Shown piece by piece: positions 10,113 to 20,362 of a stretch of DNA of 64,000 nt (the first letter of the stretch is position 1; each line of letters opens with the position of its first letter). A model generated the notes under the pieces. That model searched no databases and was not told the origin of the DNA. It saw nothing but the letters and a program-made list of their open reading frames with translations. The stretch is taken from contig CM056376.1 in assembly GCA_029718625.1 (NCBI GenBank), positions 25,880,362 through 25,944,361 of the forward strand, in the 5' to 3' direction. A program made the position numbers and the translations under genes. The DNA is from Synaphobranchus kaupii (lineage: Eukaryota; Chordata; Actinopteri; Anguilliformes; Synaphobranchidae).

Positions 10113-13100
10113 CAGCGTTGGTCTTGACGGGACACCGGCACACAACCGCCCCTCCCCCCCTCCCTCAACCTCCTGTGACATTTAAGAAGGTCCCCTGATT
10201 AGATGAGTACACGTCCATTTACAAGGCTCTGTTCTCCTTTGTAAAAGTCAAGTTTAGGACACCCTCAGCCTGGTCTAATGAGGACTTGGCACTGCCCCCC
10301 CCCCCCCCCCCCTAAAGAAAACCCAATTAAATTTCAGAATCAGAATGCAAAGAGGGGCGGCCTGCCCCAACGAAGCCTTGGTTCTGGGTGGTCAAGACAC
10401 AAGACGTCAAAGACAAAGAAAGTATGCAGGGAAACGCCCACCTGGATAATCGCATGATGTTGAGGGCGGGCCCTATTGGCCAAGCACAAATAAATAAGAT
10501 ATCTGCCTTTCAGTGTGATGCTGTGATACTGTGAAAACACATCCTTCATCAGCAGGTCACGTGACCCGGAAGGGCCGCTCGACAGGGTGTTTTCATTTGC
10601 CACGTGCAGTCCCTTTTTAAAGATAATGTTCAACTGCCAATGTTTGCCTGCGCATGTTTGATCAAAGGAAGCAAGCCGGTCAAATCGACGTGTAGCTGTA
10701 CACACCTCGTCTATCGAGTGGGCTTAGTTCTTGTCTGGATTTTCTTGGAGAAATTTTATAAGTGGTGGTAAATCCTTCGACAGTGTGTGTCATGAGTGTA
10801 ACAACTGTGTTTTTCTTCTTCCAAGTGTAAATATGTTATCTTGAGCAAAATCAACACATCAATCAGTTCAGTGACATTATAGAGGTCTTACAAAATGGTG
10901 TTCTTTGCCTTTTTTTACTTGTACATGTAACAATGTTTGCTGTGGCAAAATGAATACATTTCCGACAGGGCTCCACCAGATGTCTTTGTAATGTTTGTGA
11001 AATAATAAACCCTCCTGATGCTACTCTGCACAGTGTCACATCTGTGTCTTCTGTTCGACATTCAGCGACTTTGGGAAATGCTCCAAGGGACGCGTTTTTT
11101 CGCATGGCAAGAGTAATTGGGAGACAGACTTGTCCGAGACCTGTTTGCAGGAGCTTGGCTGTGTCTTAGTCTCTTATGCCGTGAGACAATGTATTCATTT
11201 GTTGAAACTCCTGAGCCTATGGACAAATCCTAGGCATGGGATCTTAGTGGGTAGACTGGCTTAAGATAAATCTGAGCTGTCAGTTAAAAAAAAAGAAAGA
11301 AAAGAGTTTATTTTAAATCAGGGGTTTGCACAGTTAGGACCGGTCTTGTTGGTATGATCCAGCGTGTCATTGGAATATGCTCAGTAATGTTACAGCCCCT
11401 GATAGATAGAATGTGGCCTACAGTATTGTCCATTCAGTGTTGGTTTACTATATGTTTGTGCTTGAACTGGTGAGGCGGGTAGCAGTTGTGACCCATCCGT
11501 TAGCTAGCCCAGTTAATCTTCTTGTTCTTTAGCCAATTGGATACCTTTGAAACACAATTTCAGAAGAATGCTGGCACGTCAGATCCCACAAATGTATAGC
11601 TACCGCGGCAAGTTAGCTAGCATTCAGTTAGGTATGTGCTAGTGTAATAACAATGAACATGTGAACTAGAATGACGGCTACCGACAGGGCTGCCTAGCTA
11701 AAAACTTCCACTCAAGCCATACAGGATATACAGACGGGTGACAAATTAAAGGAAAAACCAACATAAAGTGTCTTAGTAGGTGTTGGGCCACAACGAGCCC
11801 GCCAGAACAGCTTGAATGCGCCTTGGCATAGATTCCACCTCTAGTCTAGCATAGATTCTAGTCTCTGGAACTCTACTGGAGGGATGGAACACCATTCTTC
11901 CAAAAGATATTCCCTCATTTGGTGTTTTGATGATGGTGGTGGAGAGCGATGTCTAACATCTCCCATAGGTGTTCAATTGGGTTAAGATCTGGTGACTGCG
12001 AAGGCCATAGCATATGATTCCCATCATTTTCATACTCATCAAACCATTTAGTGACACCTCATGCCCTGTGGATGGGGGTATTGTCATTCTGGAAGAGACC
12101 ACTCCCATCAGGATAGAAATGTTTCATCATAGGATAAAGGTGATCACTCAGAATAACTATTGATTTGCAGTGACCCTTCCCTCTAAGTGGACAAGTGAAC
12201 CCAAAACATGCCAGGAAAATGCCCCTCAAAGCATAACCGAGCCACCGGACCCCCCTCACTGTAGGGGTTTTTCCTTTAATTTGTCATCTGTTTGTACATC
12301 CTCATGCACAAAATGCATATACGTGCCTGCATGCTAGCAGGCTAGTACAGTAGTTACCATAAACTCCTACATATCTAGTTGCTCTTGGAGCACTTTAAGG
12401 TGTATGAACATGCCCTGGTCTTCCCTTGCTGGCCACAACTCGCTCACAAAATCCAGCGCCATGATTGGATATCAAGATCATTGCTGCTCAATCATTGGCT
12501 ATATTCATTGATAATCATTTCTAGTGTAATTGCCAAACCTACAGTAATTTAAAGATATGATGGGGATATGTGAATGAATAGGAGCAACAGGTGACATCAT
12601 GTTGTCTTTGTCCAATGGTGTAATGGCCTGACAAACTTTTGATTTTCAAAAAAATCCCAGCCTCCTGACTTTGAACAAATTTCACATGGCATTTGAAAAG
12701 TTAGCTTTTTAGACTTTTCAGTTATACACAACAGCAGAATAGGTTCATTCTGCTGTATAATTTTATACTTTGTAAAGTCGTGATGTTTTGTTGGAAGTAT
12801 TTTTGATTTCTTCCACTTTTCTGTAGGATTGCTTTTTTTTTCATCAGTACTGTGCATCTCTAAAGCCTTACCTTAGCCAGCCTCCACAGGGTCTACTGAA
12901 AGGAGTGTTATTTGAGAGAAGAAAATGTTTTGGGAACAGTTAGTCCCCGTATTACTAATCCTGACTCAACATAAAATGGTTGAAAGGCACTGATTTCAGG
13001 TATTTGATTTAATTTTTTCTGGAACATTCATGTTTGAATATAAGTCTGAAAGAGTCCATACAAAACCAAGTTGCACATAAATATGCATGTACAATAATAT

Positions 13101-13480
13101 GTTTTGTTTTTTTTGAAGGGGGGGGGGGGGGTGCTAGGACCAAAGTGCTTTGTATGGAATGGGGCATAGCTAGTTAGCAGTTCGTTTGGTAAGTTAATAC
13201 ATGGCCTTACATTTTTGGTCTAATGTAGCCTATTGTCCAAATTTTATAATCAGATAAGATGGTGTGACTAATTGTTTATTTTTTTCGACTAAGATGAGAT
13301 GGGGTTGTGATCCATATAGTGATGATCCATGCAATTGTTTATTAGTGCTCCCAGGTAGAAAGGTTACAGTATGGTCACCATAGGTCATTTAGTGCTAGTT
13401 TTCAGACTGTAGATTATTGTGGGAAGTGGGATCAGGACCAAGGAAGCTGCAGGTTGCTTGCAGAAGAAGACCTGGACTAA
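10113..13480. other. Intergenic region between two convergent sHSP genes
   Basis: It holds an AATAAA at 10489-10494 (candidate HSPB8 polyadenylation signal), a run of 18 C at 10295-10312, a short Tc1-type element (11731-12294), a 14-base G run at 13118-13131, and a TTTATT at 13338-13343. Read on -, the last is an AATAAA placed about 140 bases after the HSPB1-like stop codon. No other gene is recognised. Confidence 0.6.
11731..12294 (-). mobile_element. Internally deleted Tc1/mariner element
   Basis: Near-perfect terminal inverted repeats (tgacaaattaaaggaaaaac at 11739-11758 and its complement at 12265-12285) are bounded by TA on both sides (11729-11730 and 12295-12296), the target duplication of this superfamily. 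On -, about 12059-12259, a frame gives DHLYPMMKHFYPDG and FQNDNTPIHRA, the catalytic-domain signature of Tc1-like transposases. The rest of the transposase is missing or scrambled, so the copy cannot be autonomous. Confidence 0.85.
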
Positions 13481-14446
13481 TCAAGATTCGGGCTGCCCCT
13501 TGGTGAGTTCAGCTTTCTCTATTTCCTGCTGTTCTGGGATGTCCTGCTCAGGGCTTGGGGCTTCCTGGCTGGGAGCCGGCTCTGGCTCTTCAGGGCTCAG
13601 GGCTTCCTGGCTGGGAGCAGACTGTGGCTCTTCAGGGCTTGGGGCTTCCTGGCTGGGAGCCGGCTCTGGATCTTCAGGGCTCTGGCCTTCCTGGCTGGGA
13701 GCAGTCTGTGGCTCTTCAGGGCTTGGGGCTTCCTGGCTGGGAGCCGGCTCTGGATCTTCAGGGCTCTGGCCTTCCTGGCTGGGAGTTGGCTGTGGCTCTT
13801 CAGGGCTTGGGGCTTCCTGGCTGGGAGCCGGCTCTGGATCTTCAGGGCTCTGGCCTTCCTGGCTGGGAGTTGGCTGTGGCTCTTCAGGGCTTGGGGCTTC
13901 CTGGCTGGGAGCCGGCTCTGGATCTTCAGCAGAAGCAGTTTCTGGGGGTTCCTGGACAGGTTCTCCAGCAGCGTCTTGCTGGGGTTCGGTCTCTGGTGCG
14001 GGCTCACTCGGTTTTCCCTGCACCTCCACACCTGCATCTGAGGCAGCCTGATCCTCATGGTCCCCGGAGGCCTCTTGTTCCTGTGCTACGTCACGCTCCT
14101 CTTGTGCAGGTTTGGGGTCTACTTGTTCTTCGACTGTATCTCCCTCAAGTTCGACAGGTGCCTCCTCTCCCCCTGAGACAGCAGCTCTTTCCTCAGGACC
14201 ATCTGCTTGAAGCTCCTCCCCTTGCTCCACGGAGGACTCTGATTGGGCAGCCGGAGCTTGCTGTGGTTGTTCCCCACCCTCTGGTTGGTCGCTGGGCCCC
14301 TGTGTGGGCGGAGACTGGAGTCCCTCTGTGTCTGCAGCCTGTTTTTCCCCAATCTCCTCTCCTCCGGCGACGTCTTCGGTCTTCGGTTCCACTTGTACCT
14401 GATCCTCCTTCACTTTGCAGTCTGAAGTCTGAAGCTCGTCTTCAAC
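13481..14446 (-). CDS. HSPB1-like exon 4: acidic, proline-rich repetitive tail
   Basis: The exon opens after a strong acceptor (T-rich tract then ttttttacag, read on -) and continues the frame of exon 3 exactly: IPIQ, then VEDELQTSDC, KVKEDQVQVEPK and a long acidic region, to the stop at 13483-13481. There are 321 codons with no stop. The tail has almost no aromatic or hydrophobic residues, which predicts disorder, and many SPE sites that could be proline-directed phosphorylation sites. The shadow frames on + (13419-14463) are only the complement of these repeats. Confidence 0.7.
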   Translation of the reverse strand, partial: VEDELQTSDCKVKEDQVQVEPKTEDVAGGEEIGEKQAADTEGLQSPPTQGPSDQPEGGEQPQQAPAAQSESSVEQGEELQADGPEERAAVSGGEEAPVELEGDTVEEQVDPKPAQEERDVAQEQEASGDHEDQAASDAGVEVQGKPSEPAPETEPQQDAAGEPVQEPPETASAEDPEPAPSQEAPSPEEPQPTPSQEGQSPEDPEPAPSQEAPSPEEPQPTPSQEGQSPEDPEPAPSQEAPSPEEPQTAPSQEGQSPEDPEPAPSQEAPSPEEPQSAPSQEALSPEEPEPAPSQEAPSPEQDIPEQQEIEKAELTKGQPES

Positions 14447-16547
14447 CTGTAAAAAATAAATAAAAAAAAGATGGCGGCCATTTTACTTGTATACAACACA
14501 TAAATGATCTGAAAACATCCAAACGTACTTTCTGAAAGTTTTTTGTTCAGTTAGTGTTCTGCGCTATGAGACACCAGCTATGCCATCAAGCTTCAGGGAA
14601 CGGGGTGCCATGAATGGAACTCATATTGCACTCTCTCGCAGTGAGGAAATGCCTACTTAGGATAAAATAACATTTGCCCTTTTAATTTAGAAATTGTAAT
14701 CCAAATAAAAACAAGTGAATCCGATAGTGAACAACAAGACAAAACCTCTAATTATCTTTCTAATTACTGGTCTCTGTGATATGAAACTATATTTGCGTGC
14801 AGCTGGTCAATTATAAGTCGGATCTGTTTGGCAGCACCACATTTAATTTGAAGACTGAAAAGCTGAGGTAAAACCTGGCACCCAATGGAGGACCAACTAA
14901 TAGTGATAGTCACAGATAGAGCTTAGAAATTTGGCTAAGAAATATAAAACACCCTTTTGAGTGTAATATAAAATGTGTGCAAGCAAACTGGTTACATATT
15001 TTGGTCCAAATTTAACCATCTCAAACTGGACTTGTGTGATTAAAAGTGTCCAGAAAAGTGCAACAGAAAAGGTACATTTAGTCAAGCTTTGCACTGTGTG
15101 CAGCCATTGTAAAAAGAGGCAGACTTTCTTTGTGATATGTGCCCATAATCTGGGCTTTTTCGGGTTACTGTGCTTCTCCATCTTTCTTCACCTGAATGGG
15201 GATGACTATTTCGGCTGAGGAGGAGGAGGTAGGGAGGGGGCCCTCCACAGACAGCACCCCATCTCCGGACAGAGAGGAGCTTATGTGCTGGAGATCAATT
15301 CCAGCTGGTAGTCTGCAACAGGTAACAGATATCCAATCATGCGGCACACAGAAAAAAAAAAAAAAGAAAACAGCAAGCTGTGAAATGAAGGCGATTTGTA
15401 TGACTACAGAGAGTGCTGAAGGCTTATCTGAGTAAACTACTTAACCAAATTGATCGCCAAATATGCACCGTCTGTGAACCTTGAACCTGCTGCTTTTCAG
15501 CTGCCACAACATATGGTTGTTGTTGCTAGGACTTACTTGTATTTTCTTGTAAAATATCTAGAGACAAAGCCGTGTTCATCCTGCCTCTCCTCGTGTTTCC
15601 CTGGGGATGAGGTAAAAATTAATCACACATCACATATGAAAATAAAAATAGCTGAACTCCAGTATTTTTGTACCTCATCTGATGCAGAAATTAGGTAACA
15701 GTCAGCTCCTAATGTTAGCAAACACATTCAGTGTCTCCTCATAGATATGTATTGTAATATTGAATAAATTAGTGTAAATTTAGAAAAAGAAAATCCAGAA
15801 AAAATAATTAACTAGGTCAGCCAGAAGTATATCCATCAATCAACATCAGTGTTGTTCCATTAACTGTCAGCAATGTGCTTTGTGACTGGTGAAGCTTCTC
15901 AGCGTGTACACTTAGGACCTGATTTACTAAGACCTTTAGCATGTGCAAAACCTTTTAGCGCGCCCAAAACTAATAACACAACCAGTGATTTGTGCAAAAC
16001 AAATCCCCCACGACCAATCATTGATCACGTTCTTGGTTTCGCGTGTGCTAAAACGTTTTGCACATGTTAAAGGTCTAAGTAAATCAAAGGTGATTCTACA
16101 ATCTTCATTTTAGTATCCCTGGGAAAACTAAGATGAGTAAAGCCAATAAATGATTGTACCTGTAATCTCCAGGTAACCCTCCTTGGTTTTGATGCTGATT
16201 TCCTCCGGGGAGAAGTGGTTGATGTCTAGGTTGACTTGCCACCTGTCCTGTCCGGTGAGGATCTCAGACACACCCCCGGGGAGAGGGTGGCGGAGTTTGG
16301 GTCCGGGCTCCTGGGGGGCCTGTTCGGACGAAGAGAAAAGAGGGGCGCGTCTGTACCCCGGCCAGGAGGAGCTGCCCAGCCGCCGCCAAGCGCTCTCATC
16401 CCAGGTCAGGTCGCAGGGCTCCGGGAACGCGGGCGTGCCGAAGTCCTGGTCGAAGATTCGGCTCCGCCGCGGCCAGCCACGGAACGGGTCCCACCTCAGG
16501 TCCCGGCAGAACAAAGGTGGCGGTAAACATTTGTCATCTTCAGCCAT
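13481..16547 (-). CDS. HSPB1-like small heat shock protein with long C-terminal tail; four coding exons
   Basis: Exons on - are 16547-16160, 15600-15537 (64 nt), 15312-15192 and 14446-13481, joining in phases 1, 2 and 0 with no indel. The N-terminus MAEDDK is followed by RWDPFRGW, RIFDQDFG, SSWPGY and GGVSEI, all matching HSPB1. The alpha-crystallin domain runs DRWQVNLDINHFSPEE, KTKEGYLEITG, GKHEERQDEHGF and ISSSLSGDGVLSVEGP, and ends with the IPI motif. Exon 4 would add 321 residues rich in Glu, Pro, Gln and Ser, with nine 14-residue repeats (SPEDPEPAPSQEAP type), giving 512 residues in total. Without the last splice the frame stops after VKKDGEAQ, giving 199 residues, the usual HSPB1 size. 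The role inferred from the family is a cytosolic oligomeric holdase. The upstream in-frame extension to 16658 is Phe-rich 5' leader. It is either hspb1 or a teleost paralogue of it, so no symbol is given. Confidence 0.88.
13555..13935 (-). repeat. 42-bp coding tandem repeat (nine units)
   Basis: Nine consecutive 42-bp units encode alternating SPEDPEPAPSQEAP and SPEEPQPTPSQEGQ types, followed by a degenerate tenth (SPEQDIPEQQ). The two-type alternation suggests that expansion used an 84-bp higher-order unit. All units keep the frame. Confidence 0.9.
14447..15191 (-). other. HSPB1-like intron 3, possibly retained
   Basis: The donor reads CAG|GTGAAG. If it is ignored, the frame ends eight codons later (TAA) and yields a standard-length sHSP. 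Read on -, an ATTAAA at 14847-14842 could polyadenylate such a short transcript. The splice sites and frames are seen. Use of either form is inferred. Confidence 0.5.
15192..15312 (-). CDS. HSPB1-like coding exon 3
   Basis: The exon has 121 nt and enters in phase 2. It encodes LPAGIDLQHISSSLS, then GDGVLSVEGPLP and AEIVIPIQ. It is the end of the alpha-crystallin domain plus the C-terminal I-x-I motif that docks into neighbouring subunits. Human HSPB1 has the equivalent LPPGVDPTQVSSSLSPEG stretch. Confidence 0.92.
15537..15600 (-). CDS. HSPB1-like coding exon 2
   Basis: The exon has 64 nt, preceded by catccccag and followed by gtaagt on -. It encodes GKHEERQDEHGFVSRYF then TRKYK. It is too short to be found as an isolated reading frame and is identified by homology and by correct phase on both sides. 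Confidence 0.93.
15908..16092. mobile_element. Palindromic MITE, copy 1 ('cctgatttactaagaccttta')
   Basis: Long terminal inverted repeats (gatttactaagacctttagc and the matching gttaaaggtctaagtaaatc) surround a short centre, inside HSPB1-like intron 1. A second, better preserved copy is at 63810-63972. No coding capacity. Confidence 0.8.
16160..16547 (-). CDS. HSPB1-like coding exon 1
   Basis: The exon has 388 nt, from ATG (16547-16545) to a gtacaa donor in phase 1. It encodes the N-terminal region with WDPFRGW, RIFDQDFG and SSWPGY, and the first strands of the alpha-crystallin domain. The start was chosen because MAEDDK aligns with the start of HSPB1 proteins. The upstream frame is an A/T-rich leader. 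Confidence 0.93.
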
Positions 16548-16800
16548 AGTCACAGAATGTCTGAGGAGTTGATTTTTAAAAAACAAAACAAAACAAACAA
16601 AAAAAAAAAGTGATCCTTTGATATATGGCTCTTCAGTTCCTTCAGCCTGCACAGTCACACATAGATTAAAATCTCAGTCCAGGAGCGATTACAATGCAAT
16701 GCAGAAGTTGTAAATAAAGAGTTGAAAGACAATAGAGGGGGATTAATACCATGTGGAAGGTTTGCTAAAGCCTTGTGCAGCTAGGATACATCTCCCTCCG

Positions 16801-16810
16801 TCTTTATATA
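16801..16810 (-). promoter_or_regulatory. TATA box of the HSPB1-like gene
   Basis: Read on -, tatataaaga lies about 255 bases before the start codon, a spacing similar to that seen at HSPB8. No clear multi-unit heat shock element was identified upstream by eye. Confidence 0.55.
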
Positions 16811-18249
16811 CCCTTCCCATGCTTTTGGCACTTATTAAGCATTAATAATTGTCCAATGCGATGGGAAGGTAGGAATGAGGTGACAACTATGGGGACACTG
16901 CTGTTACTGTTCTGTTGCCCAGGCGATAGAGAAGGAGATGCTAATTATCTGTATTTATAGCACTGAAGGGGAAATGGCAAATAGTTTGTTGATGACTCCG
17001 GCCATCGTGGCAAAACTGCCTGTCTGCTGACAGTCATGGTGCATCTTGGCACCCTTCATTCTCTGTTTGGAATCCTCACAGTCCTCAGTTCTAAAACGGA
17101 ACAAAGAACTTACTGAATTCCAAGCACAGTTCTGAAAGAAGGAAGGCAGTTTTGTTTTGTTTTAATAATGGGGAGGCATTAGGATGGGGGCGATTGTTTG
17201 TGAAAGAGTTGGACTGAGGACACATTTCAAATTTAATTGGAACAGATTTGCATATACAGTATTATATACATATATATATTGATTTTATGGGGGGGGAATT
17301 TGAGCTCATTAAATACTTTGATTTCAGTTTCAACAAGAAACCCAGTGCACCATTTCTTTAAATAGGAAGCAGGCAGGGGCTATGAATACCCATTATTTTC
17401 ATTAAAAAGCAACACTGTGCTCGAATGCTTGTCAAGCTGAAGTGCTGGGGAGACAGCCGTCGAACGAGCTCAGTTTTCCCCATACACGGCGTGTGACAGA
17501 CTGAACAACTGTGTAAGTCATTCATCATCCGGAGGGTTTAAGCTCATTCCCAGAGGTGGCAGGATCAGCCTGTATCTACAAATTGTCTGGAGTATTTAGT
17601 GTTGGAAATGAACTGAGGGAGTTGAGTGGACACCGACTCGCAAGGTCACGTAAAAGGAAGAGGTGACATTGCAAATCCCAGCTCCCCGACTCCCAGGCTG
17701 CATGCCCCAGCCATTTTAATTGTACAGCAACTTTAAAAAATGGCTCAATTAACTTGCAATAACACACATAACGCGAAGACGATACAAGATACAAGGTGTT
17801 TTTTTCTTGTATACAAAGAGATCTGTGGTACTGGTGCTGTCCCAATTAGAATGGCAATGTCGCTTCCGAAGATAGTGAGGATTTCCACTGATGAAAGAGT
17901 TGGCTGGCTCCTCCCTATCTATTTTGCTTTTCTTCTAATGAGTTTGTGTCACTGCTTCAAGGTATTAATGAACCAGACCCACCCTAACAAATTCTAGAGG
18001 AATCTAATAAAGCCCTGCCACCATACAGTACGTAATGAGAAACTATCAAATAAAAGTCTGTTTAATGACTGGCCAGGGGGGGAAATAAACACTTGCCCTG
18101 GAAAGATAAAAATGGACCTAATAATATGTGTTCCACAACAAACAAGCATGCATTTTGAACAGTGGTTCACAATAAACACCTCTCTACTTCGGATCTGCTG
18201 TTTGATTGTTCATCCACAAGAACCAGATATACAGGGGCCTTTAAATATA
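16811..18249. other. Upstream flank of the HSPB1-like gene
   Basis: No reading frame with homology. Moderately AT-rich, with a short (TA)n stretch near 17265-17280 and an 8-base G run near 17290. Regulatory sequence for the - strand gene could lie here but none is demonstrated. Confidence 0.4.
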
Positions 18250-19447
18250 CAGTGCCCTCCACAATTATTGGCACCCCTGGTAAAGATCAGTAAAAAGGGT
18301 TATAAAAATGAGAGAAATCCAACCTTTAATTGAAGTAAATTTATTCTGAGAAAAAAAAATCCCTCATGAAGAAATAATTATTTTTAACAAAACCATGTAT
18401 GCCACAATCATTGGCACCCCTAGAAATTCTTATGAACAAAATGTAACAAGCATTTTTTTCCATTTATACTTTACTTCTTAAAGTTGTTCAGAGTGTTTAG
18501 GAACTTTCAAGCAGTAATCCATGACTTCCTGTTTCACTGGGGTATAAATATGAGGTGACACAGAGGCCATATTCCCTTATTCATACATCAACATGGGAAA
18601 GATAAGAGAACACACAAATCAAATGAGGGAAAAGTGTGTTGAGCTTCATAAGTCAGAGGCTATAAAAATAGCTACTCATCTGAAAATGCCCATATCTACC
18701 GTTAGGGCAATACTTAAAAAGTTCAAAGCAACTGGAACTGTTACAAACAGAACTGATGAAACGACAATTGAGCTTTTCGGCAACCAACACTCAAGGTGGG
18801 TTTGGCGTAAAAAGAAGGATGGCTATCCCAAAAATAACCTGATCCCATGGTGGAGGTTCTGTGAGGTTGTGGGGCTGTTTTTCCTCCAAAGGCCCTGGGA
18901 ACCTTGTAAGGGTACATGGCATCATGAACTCCATGAAATACCAGGAAATTTAAAATCTGAATCTGGCTGCCTCTGCCAGGAAACTAAAGCTGGGTCGTCG
19001 TTGGATCTTCCAGCAGGAAAATGATCCAAAACATACGTCCAAATCAGTCCCCTGGCCTAAACCCCATTGGAAACATGTGGGCTGAGCTGAAGAGGAGAGT
19101 GCACAAGAGAGGACCGGACTCTGGATGATCTGGATAGATTCTGTAAAGAGGAATTGTCTCAGATTCCTTGCTCTGTATTCTCCAAACTTAGATGTCATGG
19201 GAGAAGACTCAGTGCTGTTTTATTGGCAAAGGGAGGTTGTACAAAGTATTAAATGCAGGGGTGCCAATAATTGTGGCACACATGGTTTTGTAAAATAATT
19301 ATTTCTCAGAATAAATTTACTTCAATTAAAGGTTGGATTTTTCTAATTTTTTCAGTGTGAGATTAAGCTAATTCACCAAACGATAAATTTTTTATAACCC
19401 TTTTTACTCATCTTTACCAGCGGTGCCAATAATTGTGGAGGGCACTG
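18250..19447 (+). mobile_element. Degenerate Tc1-like DNA transposon
   Basis: Terminal inverted repeats (cagtgccctccacaattatt at 18250 and the complement ending at 19447) are flanked by TA on both sides. The element is about 1.2 kb and contains a broken transposase. Both termini are well preserved, so it may still be mobilisable in trans in principle. Confidence 0.92.
18593..19255 (+). pseudogene. Tc1-like transposase, broken
   Basis: The frame opens MGKIREHTNQMREKC and continues through a paired-like helix-turn-helix (ATHLKMPISTVRAILKKFKA, GTVTNRTD). After that the middle of the protein is deleted. The DDE domain survives only as out-of-frame pieces, for example a WWRFCEVVG-type stretch near 18850 and, in another frame near 19060, the [17 protein letters not shown] signature that ends Tc1 transposases. 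The first catalytic Asp region is not found. It cannot encode active transposase. Confidence 0.85.
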
Positions 19448-19659
19448 TATGTTGTTGTACAACATACTGTATGTACGTAATGTATGCATATTAATAACAT
19501 AAAGTTGAAGTCGGAAGTTTACATACACTTAGGTTGAAGTCATTAAAACTCATTCTTAACCACTCCACAGATTTCATGTTAGCAAACTATAGTGTTGGTA
19601 AGTCAGCTAGGACATCTACTTTGTGCATGACACAAGTAATTTTTCCAACAATTGTTTAC

Positions 19660-20358
19660 TGTCACGGGTTGTGCTTGGCTTTCCCTAGCTCTGCGGGCGT
19701 TCGTTACCTGTATTAAGCACTCTATCGGATTTTCCATATTCCACGCCGAGTTTTCGTTTCGCCAGCACTTAGTGATTTCACCTGTTTGTTGTTTCTGCCG
19801 GCTATTTATACTTTGCGTCTTCCGGTATCGGCGCTTCCATGTTAATTTGTTTAACTTTCAAGCCGGTAAGGTTTAGGACCAGTACGCCCTATCGAACACT
19901 TTGTTTCTGCTTGTCTAAACAACGCGGGTCTTGATAGCAGTACTTTAGAAAGCCTATTCTTCTCGCTTTTAGTGCGAGTTAGTTTGTTTTTCTGTCGTTC
20001 TATTTTTGGCTCTTCCCTACTAGCGTTTCGCCCGATACTTCTGGGGTTGTTTTCCTTTGTTTATTTCTGTCGCCTCTTTAGATTCCTCATCTTGAGAGCA
20101 GAGGTTTTGTTTTTCTAAAGTATTTTCTCTCGCTGACTTATTTATCAGTTCGCCCTATTCGTTGGGTTGTTTTCCTTTTTCTCCCCTTTTAAGTCTCCTT
20201 TCTCACTCCCCTGTTTTGGGAGCTGGGGCTTTTCTGTTTTCCTCTTTTCCCTCTCCCTCCTACGGAGTCCGCTCTGTTTTATTGGTGTCTCTCCGGAGTC
20301 ACTTGTCTGAAAACCCTTCTGTCGCGTTTGGTCCTCCAAACCAACTCACTCCATTATA
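19660..20358 (+). repeat. 5' LTR of element A
   Basis: It starts tgtcacgggttgtgcttggc and ends near ccattata, immediately before the gag start at 20363. It matches the split 3' LTR (28161-28221, 33137-33270 and 34251-34753). A 430-bp part of it also occurs at 22944-23376 as part of the internal tandem duplication. Confidence 0.85.
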
Positions 20359-20362
20359 GAAC

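Noticed and set aside
13419..14463. Two long + strand frames rich in Gly/Ser/Trp or Leu/Pro
   Set aside because: They are the complement of the HSPB1-like exon 4 repeats. The - strand frame continues a recognised gene through a proper splice site.
16548..16658. N-terminal extension of the HSPB1-like protein (starting MTVQAEG)
   Set aside because: The added residues are Phe-rich and come from an A/T-rich leader. HSPB1 family proteins start at the MAEDDK position.
19653..19876. Short frames inside the LTRs of element A
   Set aside because: They recur in each LTR copy and have no homology. They are LTR sequence, not genes.
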